Assembly (NCBI RefSeq): GCF_900205965.1
Contig: NZ_OAOF01000007.1
Location: 169,750-233,749, forward strand
Reading direction: 5' to 3'
Source: Lacrimispora amygdalina
GTDB lineage: Bacteria > Bacillota > Clostridia > Lachnospirales > Lachnospiraceae
DNA length: 64,000 nucleotides
Part shown: positions 1-8,397 of the stretch, one piece after another
How positions within the stretch are numbered: position 1 is the stretch's first letter
Layout: the number at the start of each line of letters is the position of its first letter
Position numbers and translations under genes: made by a program
The notes under the pieces: generated by a model
Seen by the model: only the letters and a program-made list of their open reading frames with translations
Database searches by the model: none
Told to the model about the DNA's origin: nothing

Positions 1-1
1 C

Positions 2-409
2 GGGGCCGATGATTATATTGTAAAACCATTTTCACCAGGTGAGGTTATGGCACGGGTGAGGGCAGTGATGCGGCGTATAGAGAAAGGCGCCGGGGAACCG
101 GAGAAGATCCTTAAAATTGAGAATCTGATGATAAATCTTGAAAATTACAGCGTTGCAGTTGATAATAAACCCATATTTTTGACAAAGCGGGAAACAGACA
201 TGCTCTGGACCCTTGCAAGCGGAAAGAACCGGGCCTATACCCGTGAGATGCTTCTGGATCTTTTGTGGGGCTATGATTATTACGGTGATCCCCGCACGGT
301 TGATTCTCATATGAAACGGCTGAGGGCCAAACTGGAAGACGCCCCCCATCCTGCGTGGGAGATCCGTACCATACGGAATGTGGGCTATAAATTTGAGGTA
401 CTGCCATGA
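2..409 (+). CDS. OmpR/PhoB-family response regulator (5' truncated by window edge)
   Basis: The reading frame is open from base 2, so the visible 135 residues are the C-terminal part of a longer protein. They begin inside the end of a receiver domain (GADDYIVKPFSPGEV, with the conserved Lys of the KPF motif) and continue into a winged-helix DNA-binding domain (about residues 35-135; LTKRETDMLW, the TREMLLDLLWGYDY helix, RTVDSHMKRLRAKL and the closing GYKFE hairpin). The ATG at 47 is internal, not the start. It overlaps the following sensor kinase gene by 4 bases (ATGA), so the two form a translationally coupled two-component pair. The regulated genes are unknown. Confidence 0.93.
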   Translation, partial: GADDYIVKPFSPGEVMARVRAVMRRIEKGAGEPEKILKIENLMINLENYSVAVDNKPIFLTKRETDMLWTLASGKNRAYTREMLLDLLWGYDYYGDPRTVDSHMKRLRAKLEDAPHPAWEIRTIRNVGYKFEVLP

Positions 410-1866
410 ATAAGAAAATAATATGGAAGCTGGTTGCTTCTTTTGCCGCAGTGCTCCTTTTGTTTACTGCCATATTGGGAACGGTGTTTGTGTCTATGTT
501 CCGGCAGCATACCATTGCAATTAACCGGTCTTCCATGGAAAAACGGGCGGTTTCCATTGCTGAAACCCTGGCACTGTATGAAAGCGGGGAGCAGGGACCG
601 GAAACAGGTATGGGAATGGGTATGGGTATGGGGCGTCATGGTATGGGAGGATATGGTTCCTATCTTCGTTTTATAGATCAGATTGCCATGGCAACGGTGT
701 GGATCGTGGATAACGACCGGACTCTCATATCTGCAAGTCATGACGGGGTTGCTACCAGAGAAGAACTTCCTGAGAATGCGGATAAAATCATCAGCCGTGT
801 CCTGGAAGGAGAAATTACTTATGGAGAAGAATTTTCAGGGCTGTTAAATGCGCCGACGCTGACGGTAGGTGTACCAATCCGTACTGCTGACGGAATTTCC
901 GGCGCTGTTCTTCTTCACTCCCCGGTGAGCGGAGTCAATGAAGCTGTGCTTCAGGGAATGTCTGCGCTGGCAGCAGGAGCTTTCATAGCGCTGGTTCTTG
1001 CAGGTATGGCAGCAGTGTGGCTGTCTTATCGTTTTACCAATCCTCTGCGGCGCATGAAGGATGCGGCAAACTGCCTGGCAGATGGTGATTATACGGCTAA
1101 AACCGGTGTTGTCCAGGAAGATGAGATCGGTCAGCTGGCTCAGACCATTGATCTGCTATCCATACGCCTGACTGAGGCTAGAAAGCAGCAGGCTGCTCTG
1201 GATCAGATGAAACAGGATTTTGTGGCAAATGTCTCTCATGAGCTTCGTACACCGGTGGCGGTTCTTCGCGGTTCCCTGGAGGTGCTTTGGGACGGGACTG
1301 TGGATACTCCGGAGGAGATCAGGGATTATTATGATCAGATGTTAGCAGAGAGCCGGCATCTGGAGAGACTGGTCAATGATCTGCTGGATTTATCACGACT
1401 TCAGGATGACCAGTTTTCCCTTGATATAGGGGAGGTAAATCTATGTGATGTAGTCCGGGATTCTCAGAGGGCAATACGCCGTAAAGCAGAGGAGAAAGAG
1501 CTTAAGCTTCTGGTGAACTGCCCGGAAGATGAGTGCGTTGTGGCCGGGGATTATGGCCGGCTTCGCCAGCTTGTTTTGATTCTTCTGGACAATGGGGTTA
1601 AATTTTCACCGCATCAGGGGGAAGTGGGACTTATTCTTTCAAAGGAATCACAAGGCTGCCTGATTACTGTGACCAACAGCGGTGAAGAGATTCCTGCCGA
1701 AACAATCCCCTTCCTGTTTGACCGGTTCTATAAAACCAACAGCCCTCAAAACCGTTCCGGAACCGGGCTGGGGCTTGCCATTGCAAAACAGATAGCAGAC
1801 AGGCATCATGCACAGATTCAAGTGGAGAGCATGAAAGGGAAAACCAGTTTTTTCGTTAGATTTTAA
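406..1866 (+). CDS. Membrane sensor histidine kinase with Met/Gly-rich extracytoplasmic loop
   Basis: 486 residues. A first membrane segment (about 8-30) and a second (about 186-208) enclose an extracytoplasmic sensor region, followed by HAMP, a HisKA dimerisation domain with the phospho-acceptor His278 (SHELRTPV), and a HATPase_c domain (DNGVKF N-box, GTGLGLAIAKQI G-box). It autophosphorylates and passes phosphate to the regulator encoded just upstream, which it overlaps by 4 bases. Oddity: residues 68-84 are a run of Gly-Met pairs plus Arg-His-Gly-Met, encoded by a near-perfect GGTATG repeat at 607-657. Met-rich stretches in sensors can bind Cu(I)/Ag(I), so a metal signal is possible; that is inference. 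Confidence 0.93.
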   Translation: MNKKIIWKLVASFAAVLLLFTAILGTVFVSMFRQHTIAINRSSMEKRAVSIAETLALYESGEQGPETGMGMGMGMGRHGMGGYGSYLRFIDQIAMATVWIVDNDRTLISASHDGVATREELPENADKIISRVLEGEITYGEEFSGLLNAPTLTVGVPIRTADGISGAVLLHSPVSGVNEAVLQGMSALAAGAFIALVLAGMAAVWLSYRFTNPLRRMKDAANCLADGDYTAKTGVVQEDEIGQLAQTIDLLSIRLTEARKQQAALDQMKQDFVANVSHELRTPVAVLRGSLEVLWDGTVDTPEEIRDYYDQMLAESRHLERLVNDLLDLSRLQDDQFSLDIGEVNLCDVVRDSQRAIRRKAEEKELKLLVNCPEDECVVAGDYGRLRQLVLILLDNGVKFSPHQGEVGLILSKESQGCLITVTNSGEEIPAETIPFLFDRFYKTNSPQNRSGTGLGLAIAKQIADRHHAQIQVESMKGKTSFFVRF

Positions 1867-1872
1867 ACATAA

Positions 1873-1901
1873 TTGCCACAAAGTGATTCCTGTAGTATGA
1901 T
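1873..1901 (+). promoter_or_regulatory. Sigma-A-type promoter for the hydrolase gene
   Basis: TTGCCA (1873-1878), a 17-base spacer and TATGAT (1896-1901) lie 30 bases upstream of the hydrolase ATG. Seen by eye against the -35/-10 consensus; no expression data. Confidence 0.55.
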
Positions 1902-1930
1902 GAATTTAAAACAAGGAAGGAGAAGGCATT

Positions 1931-2758
1931 ATGAATGGGGAAAACAAAATAATGGAGGAAAGGATGATTTCATCCTTCGATGGAACAAAACTGAGATTTA
2001 AAAAAGATGAAGTGGAGAATCCAAAAGCGCTGATTGTCATTGCTCATGGCTTGTGTGAGCATTTAAACCGGTATGATTACTTTACGGAAAAGCTTAACGA
2101 GAACGGCTACAGCGTTTACCGGTATGATCAGAGGGGACATGGAAAATCAGAGGGGAAAAAGGTTTATTTTAAAGATTTTAATGAGATGCCTGATGATCTG
2201 GGACAGATTCTTGCACTTGCCAGAGAGGAAAGCGGCGGGAAGAAGGTTTTTCTCTTCGGGCACAGTATGGGAGGGGAGACAGTAACACTGTTTGGTGCAA
2301 AGAATCCGGGTATGGCAGATGGTATTATTACTTCTGGTGCGCTGACACATTATAACCATCCGGTTATGGGAAACCAGTTCCCCATTGAGGCACCAGATGA
2401 TACATATCTGCCCAACGAACTAGGAGATGGTGTGTGCAGCGATAAGAAGGTGATTGAAGCGTATGTTTCGGATCCTCTTGTGGAAAAGCAGATCAGCACC
2501 GGACTGATTAATCAGATTTATGAGGGAGTTCAGTGGCTGAAGGCTAATATAAAAAGCTTTTCCGAACCGGTTTTGATTCTCCATGGAGCGAATGACGGCC
2601 TGGTTGCTGCAAAAGATTCCCTGGATCTCTTTGAAGAGATCAGTTCTAAGGATAAGAGCCTGCATATCTATGCAAATCTCTTTCATGAAATTTTAAATGA
2701 ACCGTGTAGAGATGAGATTATTGCGGATATCTTACTATGGCTGGGGAAACATATCTGA
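1931..2758 (+). CDS. Alpha/beta hydrolase, monoacylglycerol-lipase/lysophospholipase-like
   Basis: 275 residues, a normal length for the serine-hydrolase Hydrolase_4 family. The oxyanion strand motif (IAHGLCEH), the nucleophile elbow GHSMGG with Ser112, an acid residue in the LHGANDG motif and a late His (FHEILNE) make a complete catalytic triad. No signal peptide or membrane segment is present, so it should be cytoplasmic. The ATG at 1931 follows AAGGAAGGAG closely. It has its own promoter and is followed by a terminator belonging to the opposite-strand gene, so it is probably monocistronic. Substrate (lipid ester versus a small ester) cannot be told from sequence. Confidence 0.88.
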   Translation: MNGENKIMEERMISSFDGTKLRFKKDEVENPKALIVIAHGLCEHLNRYDYFTEKLNENGYSVYRYDQRGHGKSEGKKVYFKDFNEMPDDLGQILALAREESGGKKVFLFGHSMGGETVTLFGAKNPGMADGIITSGALTHYNHPVMGNQFPIEAPDDTYLPNELGDGVCSDKKVIEAYVSDPLVEKQISTGLINQIYEGVQWLKANIKSFSEPVLILHGANDGLVAAKDSLDLFEEISSKDKSLHIYANLFHEILNEPCRDEIIADILLWLGKHI

Positions 2759-2826
2759 TGGACTTGAATATACATTTATAAGAAAAGGCACCCTGCTTAC
2801 TACATTCGTAAGTAGTAATACATAGC

Positions 2827-2864
2827 AAAAACCACCCTGGTTAACTTGGCGGTTACGGGGGTGG
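2827..2864 (-). terminator. Rho-independent terminator of the AraC gene
   Basis: On the minus strand CCACCC (2864-2859) pairs with GGGTGG (2837-2832), followed by five T. It lies just beyond the stop of the minus-strand AraC gene. A second weaker hairpin (CAACC 2886-2890 / GGTTG 2902-2906) sits between it and the gene. The remaining bases 2759-2826 hold no recognisable gene. Confidence 0.55.
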
Positions 2865-2947
2865 GTATGCTACTCATGTAATGGTCAACCACCTTGTGGA
2901 CGGTTGTTCCTTTTATGATTCTGGGATATCATTCCTGTTTATATCTG

Positions 2948-3820
2948 TCAAGACTTAGTTATCATGTTCTTCTTCCTATAATTACTCGGCGAGATCCCGT
3001 AATACTGCTTAAATGCATAGGAAAAGTGCTGAATGGAAGAGTAGTTCAGCCTGTCAGAAATCTCCGATATATTAATCGTTTCATCATTTAAATAAATCTT
3101 CGCCATAGACATCTTGGCTTCTGTTTTTTTCTGAAGAAAGGTTCTGCCGTAATAATCCTTTAAAAACCGTTCCGTCTGTCGTACACTTAAACCAAGCCTT
3201 TCCGCCAGATTTTCCAGAGTTATGGTTTCATATTCATAAAGAAAGCACTCTTCCACTATAATATATTTACTATCCACCAGATTGGAAGGCGAAAAATGAA
3301 CCTTAGACTGAGCCTTATATTCGTAATTCCGTACAATCTTAACTACACATTGCTGGAGAAGGGCCTCCACTAAAATCATATATCCCGTATAACGGTGTTC
3401 CAGTTCAAAAAAGATCTGCTGCATCAGCGGATACAGCTCCTGGGTGTCCTGTCCGAACCAGAAATGGGTTTTCTCGAACTTATAAGCCACCGTATCCACC
3501 TCAGGCTGGAGGTGAGTATTATTTTTTTGCAGCTTAAAATAAATACAATATTCCGCCATGGGATCATTCTTTAAAGGTATCTGTTCATGCTCCACATGAG
3601 GGCCTGTCATGTACAGAGTATTGGGCGTAATATTATAAATCTGGTCATCAATATTTACTTTGCCATGACCGTAGGGAATATAGTGGATTTCATAACTGTT
3701 ATTCCCGTGGCTGTGTCTTGGCATGGAACGGAGAAACCGCTCAAATACGATGTTTAAGACCAAAAATGTGGTATCATCGATCCCTATTTTTATATTTAAG
3801 TCTTTATATCCCGTCCTCAT
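2948..3820 (-). CDS. AraC-family transcriptional regulator of the sugar locus
   Basis: 290 residues. The N-terminal half looks like a cupin-type ligand-sensing domain (HSHGNNSYEIHYIPYGHGKVNI, split here by known AraC pattern) and the C-terminal ~100 residues carry two helix-turn-helix motifs (LAERLGLSVRQTERFLKDYYG and ISDRLNYSSIQHFSYAFKQY), the classic AraC DNA-binding unit. The ATG at 3820 (minus strand) is preceded by GGAGGGGG. It is divergent from the aldolase operon with 190 bases between them, the usual arrangement for a local sugar-responsive activator. The ligand is unknown, probably the sugar or an intermediate of the adjacent pathway. Confidence 0.9.
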   Translation of the reverse strand: MRTGYKDLNIKIGIDDTTFLVLNIVFERFLRSMPRHSHGNNSYEIHYIPYGHGKVNIDDQIYNITPNTLYMTGPHVEHEQIPLKNDPMAEYCIYFKLQKNNTHLQPEVDTVAYKFEKTHFWFGQDTQELYPLMQQIFFELEHRYTGYMILVEALLQQCVVKIVRNYEYKAQSKVHFSPSNLVDSKYIIVEECFLYEYETITLENLAERLGLSVRQTERFLKDYYGRTFLQKKTEAKMSMAKIYLNDETINISEISDRLNYSSIQHFSYAFKQYYGISPSNYRKKNMITKS

Positions 3821-3954
3821 GATATCCCCCTCCGATCTCTATCCTATATTTTACTTTATCAGCATGATTGATGCAAGTCAAGGAATGTTCGATAACACGA
3901 CATACAGCCCTGGCTTCTGTCTGGTTCCCCTCTAATTTTTCGAAACAGAAACGG

Positions 3955-3960
3955 TATAAT
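3955..3960 (+). promoter_or_regulatory. -10 box of the sugar operon promoter
   Basis: A perfect TATAAT lies 51 bases before the aldolase ATG, with no good -35 match at the right distance (the bases there are AT-rich, TAATTT). A strong -10 with a poor -35 next to a divergent AraC gene suggests an activator-dependent promoter. Inference from spacing only. Confidence 0.45.
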
Positions 3961-4010
3961 GGTAAGTGTAAAGAACCAAATGATCGTAAAATTGTTAGGA
4001 GGAAAATATT

Positions 4011-4862
4011 ATGTCACTGGTTACATCGGAACAAATGCTTTTGGATGCTCAAAAAGGCGGATACGCAGTAGGAGCTTTTAATGTTGAAAATATGGAAATG
4101 CTGAAAGCCGTGGTGGCTGCAGCTGAGGAGCTTCGGGCTCCCGTTATGCTTCAGACCACACCGTCAACGGTTAAATACGGAACACTGGAAACATACTATG
4201 CCATGGCAGCAGCCGAGGCTGAAAAAGCAACCGTACCGGTATGTCTCCACTTAGATCACGGCAGCAGCTACGAGCTTGTTCTCCAGGCAATCCGTGCCGG
4301 ATATACATCTGTTATGATTGATGGCTCCCACTTAGACTTTGAGAGTAACATCGCATTAACCAAGCGGGCTGCAGATGCGGCAAGAGCCTGCAATATCACA
4401 GTAGAAGGCGAGCTGGGTAAGGTTGGCGGCAAAGAAGATGATCTGGAGGCAGAAGCGGACAACAATACAGACCCCATGCAGGCAAAGGAATTCGTAGAAC
4501 GGACAGGAGTTCATTCCCTGGCAATCGGAATCGGAACTGCCCACGGCTTTTATGCAACCACTCCTGTTTTAGACAAAGAGCGGATCAGTGAAGTCAAAAA
4601 GTTAGTGTCTGTGCCCCTTGTTCTTCACGGTGCATCTGGCTTAAGCGACGAAGATGTAAGAGAATGTGTGAGCAGAGGAATGTGTAAGGTTAATTTTGCA
4701 ACAGAGTTAAGAGTGGCTTATACCGATGCAGGAAAGAAGCTTTTAAAAGAGCATCCGGACACCTTTGATCCAAAGAAATTGGGCACAGTGGGAATGGAAG
4801 CAGTGAAGCAGTTCGTTAAGAACCGAATTCTGGTCTGCGGATGTGACCATAAAGCGGACTAA
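4011..4862 (+). CDS. Class II ketose-1,6-bisphosphate aldolase (tagatose/fructose type)
   Basis: 283 residues, matching the GatY/KbaY/FbaA size. Zinc and catalytic motifs are present: HLDHG with Asp82 and His83, VEGELGKVGG, the later zinc histidines in GIGTAHGFY and LHGASGLSD, and the NFATELR phosphate-binding strand. It splits a ketose bisphosphate into dihydroxyacetone phosphate and an aldehyde phosphate (glyceraldehyde-3-phosphate). Preceded by AGGAGGAAA. It is the first gene of an operon with an FGGY kinase, polyol dehydrogenase and PfkB kinase, fitting the last step of a hexose/hexitol pathway. Fructose versus tagatose specificity cannot be fixed by eye. Confidence 0.93.
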   Translation: MSLVTSEQMLLDAQKGGYAVGAFNVENMEMLKAVVAAAEELRAPVMLQTTPSTVKYGTLETYYAMAAAEAEKATVPVCLHLDHGSSYELVLQAIRAGYTSVMIDGSHLDFESNIALTKRAADAARACNITVEGELGKVGGKEDDLEAEADNNTDPMQAKEFVERTGVHSLAIGIGTAHGFYATTPVLDKERISEVKKLVSVPLVLHGASGLSDEDVRECVSRGMCKVNFATELRVAYTDAGKKLLKEHPDTFDPKKLGTVGMEAVKQFVKNRILVCGCDHKAD

Positions 4863-4880
4863 TTGGTTCAGGAGGAAAAC

Positions 4881-6407
4881 ATGAAACCATATTTATTAGG
4901 GATTGACGTAGGGACCAGCGCCTGTAAAATCGCCATTTTTGATAGAAATGGAACCGTATTAGAGACTGCAACCGGGGAATATGAGGTTTATTATCCCCAG
5001 ACAGGCTGGGCAGAGCAGGATCCCGACGAATGGTGGCGGGTGATCTGCAGCACCATGAAATACATATTTTCCAAATCCCAGATAAAGCCGGAAGAAATCG
5101 CAGGAATCGGAATTGACGGGCAGAGCTGGTCAGCCATAGCGGTAGACAAAGAAGGCAGCGTTTTAACCAATACGCCTATCTGGATGGATACCAGGGCCGA
5201 TGATATCTGCAGGGAACTGAATGAGAAAGTGGGAGAAAAGCGGATATTTGAAGTAGCCGGCAATTCCCTTCAGCCATCCTACAGCACTGCGAAAATCATC
5301 TGGTACCAGAGAAATATGCCCCAGGTGTATGATAAGATCTTTAAGGTACTCCAGTCCAACAGCTATATTGCATATAAACTCACCGGCCAGATGACCCAGG
5401 ATATCTCCCAGGGATATGGGCTTCACTGCTTTGACATGCATACCGGAACCTGGGATGAGGCGATGTGCGAAGCACTTGGAATTCCGGTTCAGATTCTACC
5501 GGATATCCACCCCTGTCATGAAGTGATTGGCAAAGTGACGAAAGTGGCAGCTGCCCAGTCCGGGCTGGCAGAGGGAACTCCAGTGGCAGCTGGTGGTCTT
5601 GACGCAGCCTGCGGAACCCTTGGAGCCGGAGTGATACATGCCGGGGAAACCCAGGAGCAGGGCGGTCAGGCTGGCGGAATGAGCATCTGCATTGACAGCT
5701 ACAAAGCAGATCCGAGGCTGATTTTAAGCTGTCATGTTGTACCTGGCAAATGGTTATTGCAGGGCGGTACAACCGGAGGCGGCGGAGCCATGCGGTGGCT
5801 GGAGAAGGAGTTTGGCGCATTTGAAAGAGAAGAAGGAAAAAGAACCGGGAAAAGCTCTCTGGATCTATTTAACGAAGCAGCCGGAAGCGTCCCTCCAGGC
5901 TGTGACGGTCTGATATTCCTTCCCTATATGGCTGGGGAACGTTCCCCCTTATGGAATCCCTATGCCAAAGGCGTTTATTACGGAATGGATTTTGGAAAGA
6001 CAAAAGGCCACTTCATACGCGCTGCCATGGAGGGAGTGGCCATGTCCTTAAGACATAACCTGGAAGTGGCGGCAGAGGCAGGAGCATCGGTTGATGTATT
6101 AAGAGCCATGGGAGGATCTGCAAATTCTCTTTTGTGGACCCAGATCAAGTCCGATGTGACAGGCAAGCCTGTGATCGTTCCATCTTCCGATACAGCTACG
6201 ACTTTGGGAGCGGCAATCCTGGCAGGAGTAGGAGTTGGAATTTATGAGGATTTTGAAGAGGCGGTAAAGCTGACTGTGGAAAACAAACGGTATCATGTTC
6301 CCAATCAGGCAGACAATAAAATCTATGACAGGAATTACCGGAAGTATTTAAGCTTATATGAGCATTTAAAAGATATGATGGTTCAGGAAGGAGAAAATGA
6401 GTCATGA
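4881..6407 (+). CDS. FGGY-family carbohydrate kinase (xylulokinase-like)
   Basis: 508 residues, typical of FGGY kinases. N-terminal ATPase phosphate loop GIDVGTSACK (about 7-16), catalytic Asp79 in GIDGQSW, the hinge GGLDAACGTLGAG, and the C-terminal GGSANSLLWTQIKSDVTG and adenine-binding ATTLGAAILA motifs. The ATG at 4881 is chosen because AGGAGG ends five bases before it; the frame opens earlier with a TTG that lies inside that Shine-Dalgarno. It would phosphorylate the ketose made by the adjacent dehydrogenase. Xylulose, other pentuloses and ketohexoses are all possible; the PfkB kinase and bisphosphate aldolase in the operon favour a ketohexose. Confidence 0.9.
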   Translation: MKPYLLGIDVGTSACKIAIFDRNGTVLETATGEYEVYYPQTGWAEQDPDEWWRVICSTMKYIFSKSQIKPEEIAGIGIDGQSWSAIAVDKEGSVLTNTPIWMDTRADDICRELNEKVGEKRIFEVAGNSLQPSYSTAKIIWYQRNMPQVYDKIFKVLQSNSYIAYKLTGQMTQDISQGYGLHCFDMHTGTWDEAMCEALGIPVQILPDIHPCHEVIGKVTKVAAAQSGLAEGTPVAAGGLDAACGTLGAGVIHAGETQEQGGQAGGMSICIDSYKADPRLILSCHVVPGKWLLQGGTTGGGGAMRWLEKEFGAFEREEGKRTGKSSLDLFNEAAGSVPPGCDGLIFLPYMAGERSPLWNPYAKGVYYGMDFGKTKGHFIRAAMEGVAMSLRHNLEVAAEAGASVDVLRAMGGSANSLLWTQIKSDVTGKPVIVPSSDTATTLGAAILAGVGVGIYEDFEEAVKLTVENKRYHVPNQADNKIYDRNYRKYLSLYEHLKDMMVQEGENES

Positions 6408-7450
6408 AAGCAGCAGTTGTTTGTGCAAATGAAGACGTAAGATATATGGACTATGAGGAGCCGCAGGCAGGCCCCGGACTGGTAAAGATCAGGGTAAAGG
6501 CATCAGGAATCTGCGGATCAGATATTCCCAGAGTGCTGCATAACGGAGTACATTTTTACCCAATCGTTCTGGGACATGAATTTTCAGGAGATGTGGTGGA
6601 AGTGGGAGAAGGGGTTACATCAGTAAAGCCGGGAGACCGGGTTTCCGGAGCACCCTTAATCCCCTGTATGAAATGCGATGACTGCCAGAACGGAAACTTC
6701 TCTCTTTGCAGACACTATAGTTTTATCGGTTCCAGGCAGCAGGGAAGCAACGCAGAGTATGTGGTAATTCCTGAACAGAACGCAGTTGCATTTGATAAAA
6801 GCATCTCCTATGAACAGGGTGCAATGTTTGAGCCATCTACCGTTGCCCTTCACGGTCTTTTTCAGAATGACTACCGGGGCGGTGAGTATACCGCAGTTTT
6901 AGGAGGCGGAACCATCGGCATGTTCACCATGCAGTGGGCTAAGATTTTCGGAGCGAAAAAAGTGGTCGTATTTGATATCAGTGAAGAACGTCTGGAGCTG
7001 GCAAAACGTCTGGGCGCAGATGAAGCAATTAATACCACGCAGGAGGGTTTTAATGAAAAGGCAATGGCTCTTACAGAAGGAAAAGGCTTTTCCTATGTAT
7101 TTGAGACGGCGGGACAGGTGCCAACCATGCAGATGGCATTTGAACTGGCAGCCAATAAAGCAAATGTCTGCTTCATCGGAACTCCTCATGTGGATTTATC
7201 TTTTACTCCTTCCATGTGGGAAAACATGAACCGGAAAGAATTTAAACTGACCGGGTCCTGGATGTCATACAGCTCCCCTTTCCCTGGAAAAGAATGGAAG
7301 CTGACGGCTCATTACTTTGCCACAGGACAGCTGAAATTTGATCCTGGCTTTGTTTATAAGAAGATGCCCATGAGTCAGGCGCAGGAGGCATTCCAGCTCT
7401 TTAAGACACCGGGTCTGGTTAAGGGAAAGATTCTTTTGGTAAACGAATAG
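6404..7450 (+). CDS. Zinc-dependent polyol/alcohol dehydrogenase (MDR family)
   Basis: 348 residues, a standard medium-chain dehydrogenase. Catalytic zinc site GICGSD and GHEFSG, structural zinc cysteines in CMKCDDCQNGNFSLC, and the NAD-binding GGGTIGM fold with an acidic residue after the second strand (FDISEE), which favours NAD over NADP. It resembles galactitol-1-phosphate 5-dehydrogenase and sorbitol dehydrogenases. It overlaps the kinase stop by 4 bases (ATGA) so is coupled to it. Likely role: oxidise a hexitol or hexitol phosphate to the ketose that the operon then phosphorylates and cleaves. Exact substrate is not readable. Confidence 0.9.
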   Translation: MKAAVVCANEDVRYMDYEEPQAGPGLVKIRVKASGICGSDIPRVLHNGVHFYPIVLGHEFSGDVVEVGEGVTSVKPGDRVSGAPLIPCMKCDDCQNGNFSLCRHYSFIGSRQQGSNAEYVVIPEQNAVAFDKSISYEQGAMFEPSTVALHGLFQNDYRGGEYTAVLGGGTIGMFTMQWAKIFGAKKVVVFDISEERLELAKRLGADEAINTTQEGFNEKAMALTEGKGFSYVFETAGQVPTMQMAFELAANKANVCFIGTPHVDLSFTPSMWENMNRKEFKLTGSWMSYSSPFPGKEWKLTAHYFATGQLKFDPGFVYKKMPMSQAQEAFQLFKTPGLVKGKILLVNE

Positions 7451-7459
7451 GAGGAAGGT

Positions 7460-8395
7460 ATGATACTGACCGTAACATTAAATGCAGCCATTGACAAACG
7501 GTATGTAATTGATGGATTTTCACAGGGGGAAGTAAACCGTGTAAAATCCTGTTCTTATACCCCGGGAGGCAAAGGCTTAAATGTTTCAAAGCCGGCAGTT
7601 ATTGCAGGAGGCAGCGTTGTGGCAACCGGTTTTGTAGGTGGTCATGCAGGTGGTTATATTGAAGAAGCATTAAGTTCCTTTGGGATCACAGGCTCATTTT
7701 ATCATCTGAATGGAGAGAGCCGATCCTGTATTAATATATGGGATGAAAAAAACAAGATCCAGACAGAATTTCTGGAACCTGGTTTTGAAGTAGATGAGGA
7801 AGATTTTCTTAAGTTCCTGGAACATTTTAAAAAGCTTGCGAAAGATGCCGAAGTTATAGCCATATCAGGAAGCGTACCCAGGGGACTTGACGGCACTGCT
7901 TACCAGAGAATGGTGAAGGTGGGAAAGGAAGCCGGAAAAAAGGTGATTTTAGATACCAGCGGAAATTTACTTAAGATGGGGATCGAAGCCAAGCCTTCCA
8001 TGATTAAGCCCAATTTAGATGAGATCCGTATGCTGACAGGAAAAAGCTGTGACAGCCTGGAAGAGATGATCGAAGCTGCAAAGGATATTCATAAAAGGGG
8101 TGTGGAGATTGTAGCCGTTTCCCTTGGTTCGGAAGGTTCCTTCGTGGTATGCAGCTCCGGTATTTACAGAGCCAGAGTACCTAAAATAGATGCGGTAAAC
8201 ACGGTGGGATGCGGTGACTCCATGATTGCCGGTTATGCTCTGGGTCTTTCAAGACAGCTGTCTATAGAAGAGATATTAAGAAATGCAAGTGCTGTCTCAG
8301 CAGCTTCCGCATTAAGAGCGGAAACAGGCTTTTTCCTGATGGAAGATATGGAAAGACTGCTGCCGCAGATAGAAATCACAAGAATTGGGGGTTGA
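7460..8395 (+). CDS. PfkB-family 1-phosphofructokinase / tagatose-phosphate kinase
   Basis: 311 residues, the length of FruK/LacC/TagK proteins. It has the N-terminal LNAAIDKRY start typical of this subgroup, the sugar-binding PGGKGLNV loop, the KPN-LDE motif of LacC/FruK proteins and the anion-hole motif NTVGCGDS with catalytic Asp253. It adds a second phosphate to a ketohexose monophosphate, giving the bisphosphate used by the class II aldolase in the same operon. Nine bases after the dehydrogenase stop, with GGAGG before the ATG. Fructose-1-P, tagatose-1-P and tagatose-6-P are all plausible substrates. Confidence 0.92.
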   Translation: MILTVTLNAAIDKRYVIDGFSQGEVNRVKSCSYTPGGKGLNVSKPAVIAGGSVVATGFVGGHAGGYIEEALSSFGITGSFYHLNGESRSCINIWDEKNKIQTEFLEPGFEVDEEDFLKFLEHFKKLAKDAEVIAISGSVPRGLDGTAYQRMVKVGKEAGKKVILDTSGNLLKMGIEAKPSMIKPNLDEIRMLTGKSCDSLEEMIEAAKDIHKRGVEIVAVSLGSEGSFVVCSSGIYRARVPKIDAVNTVGCGDSMIAGYALGLSRQLSIEEILRNASAVSAASALRAETGFFLMEDMERLLPQIEITRIGG

Positions 8396-8397
8396 AA

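Noticed and set aside
5380..5820. 146-residue minus-strand frame in the FGGY kinase
   Set aside because: Arg/Pro/Ser-rich shadow of a well-supported coding frame.
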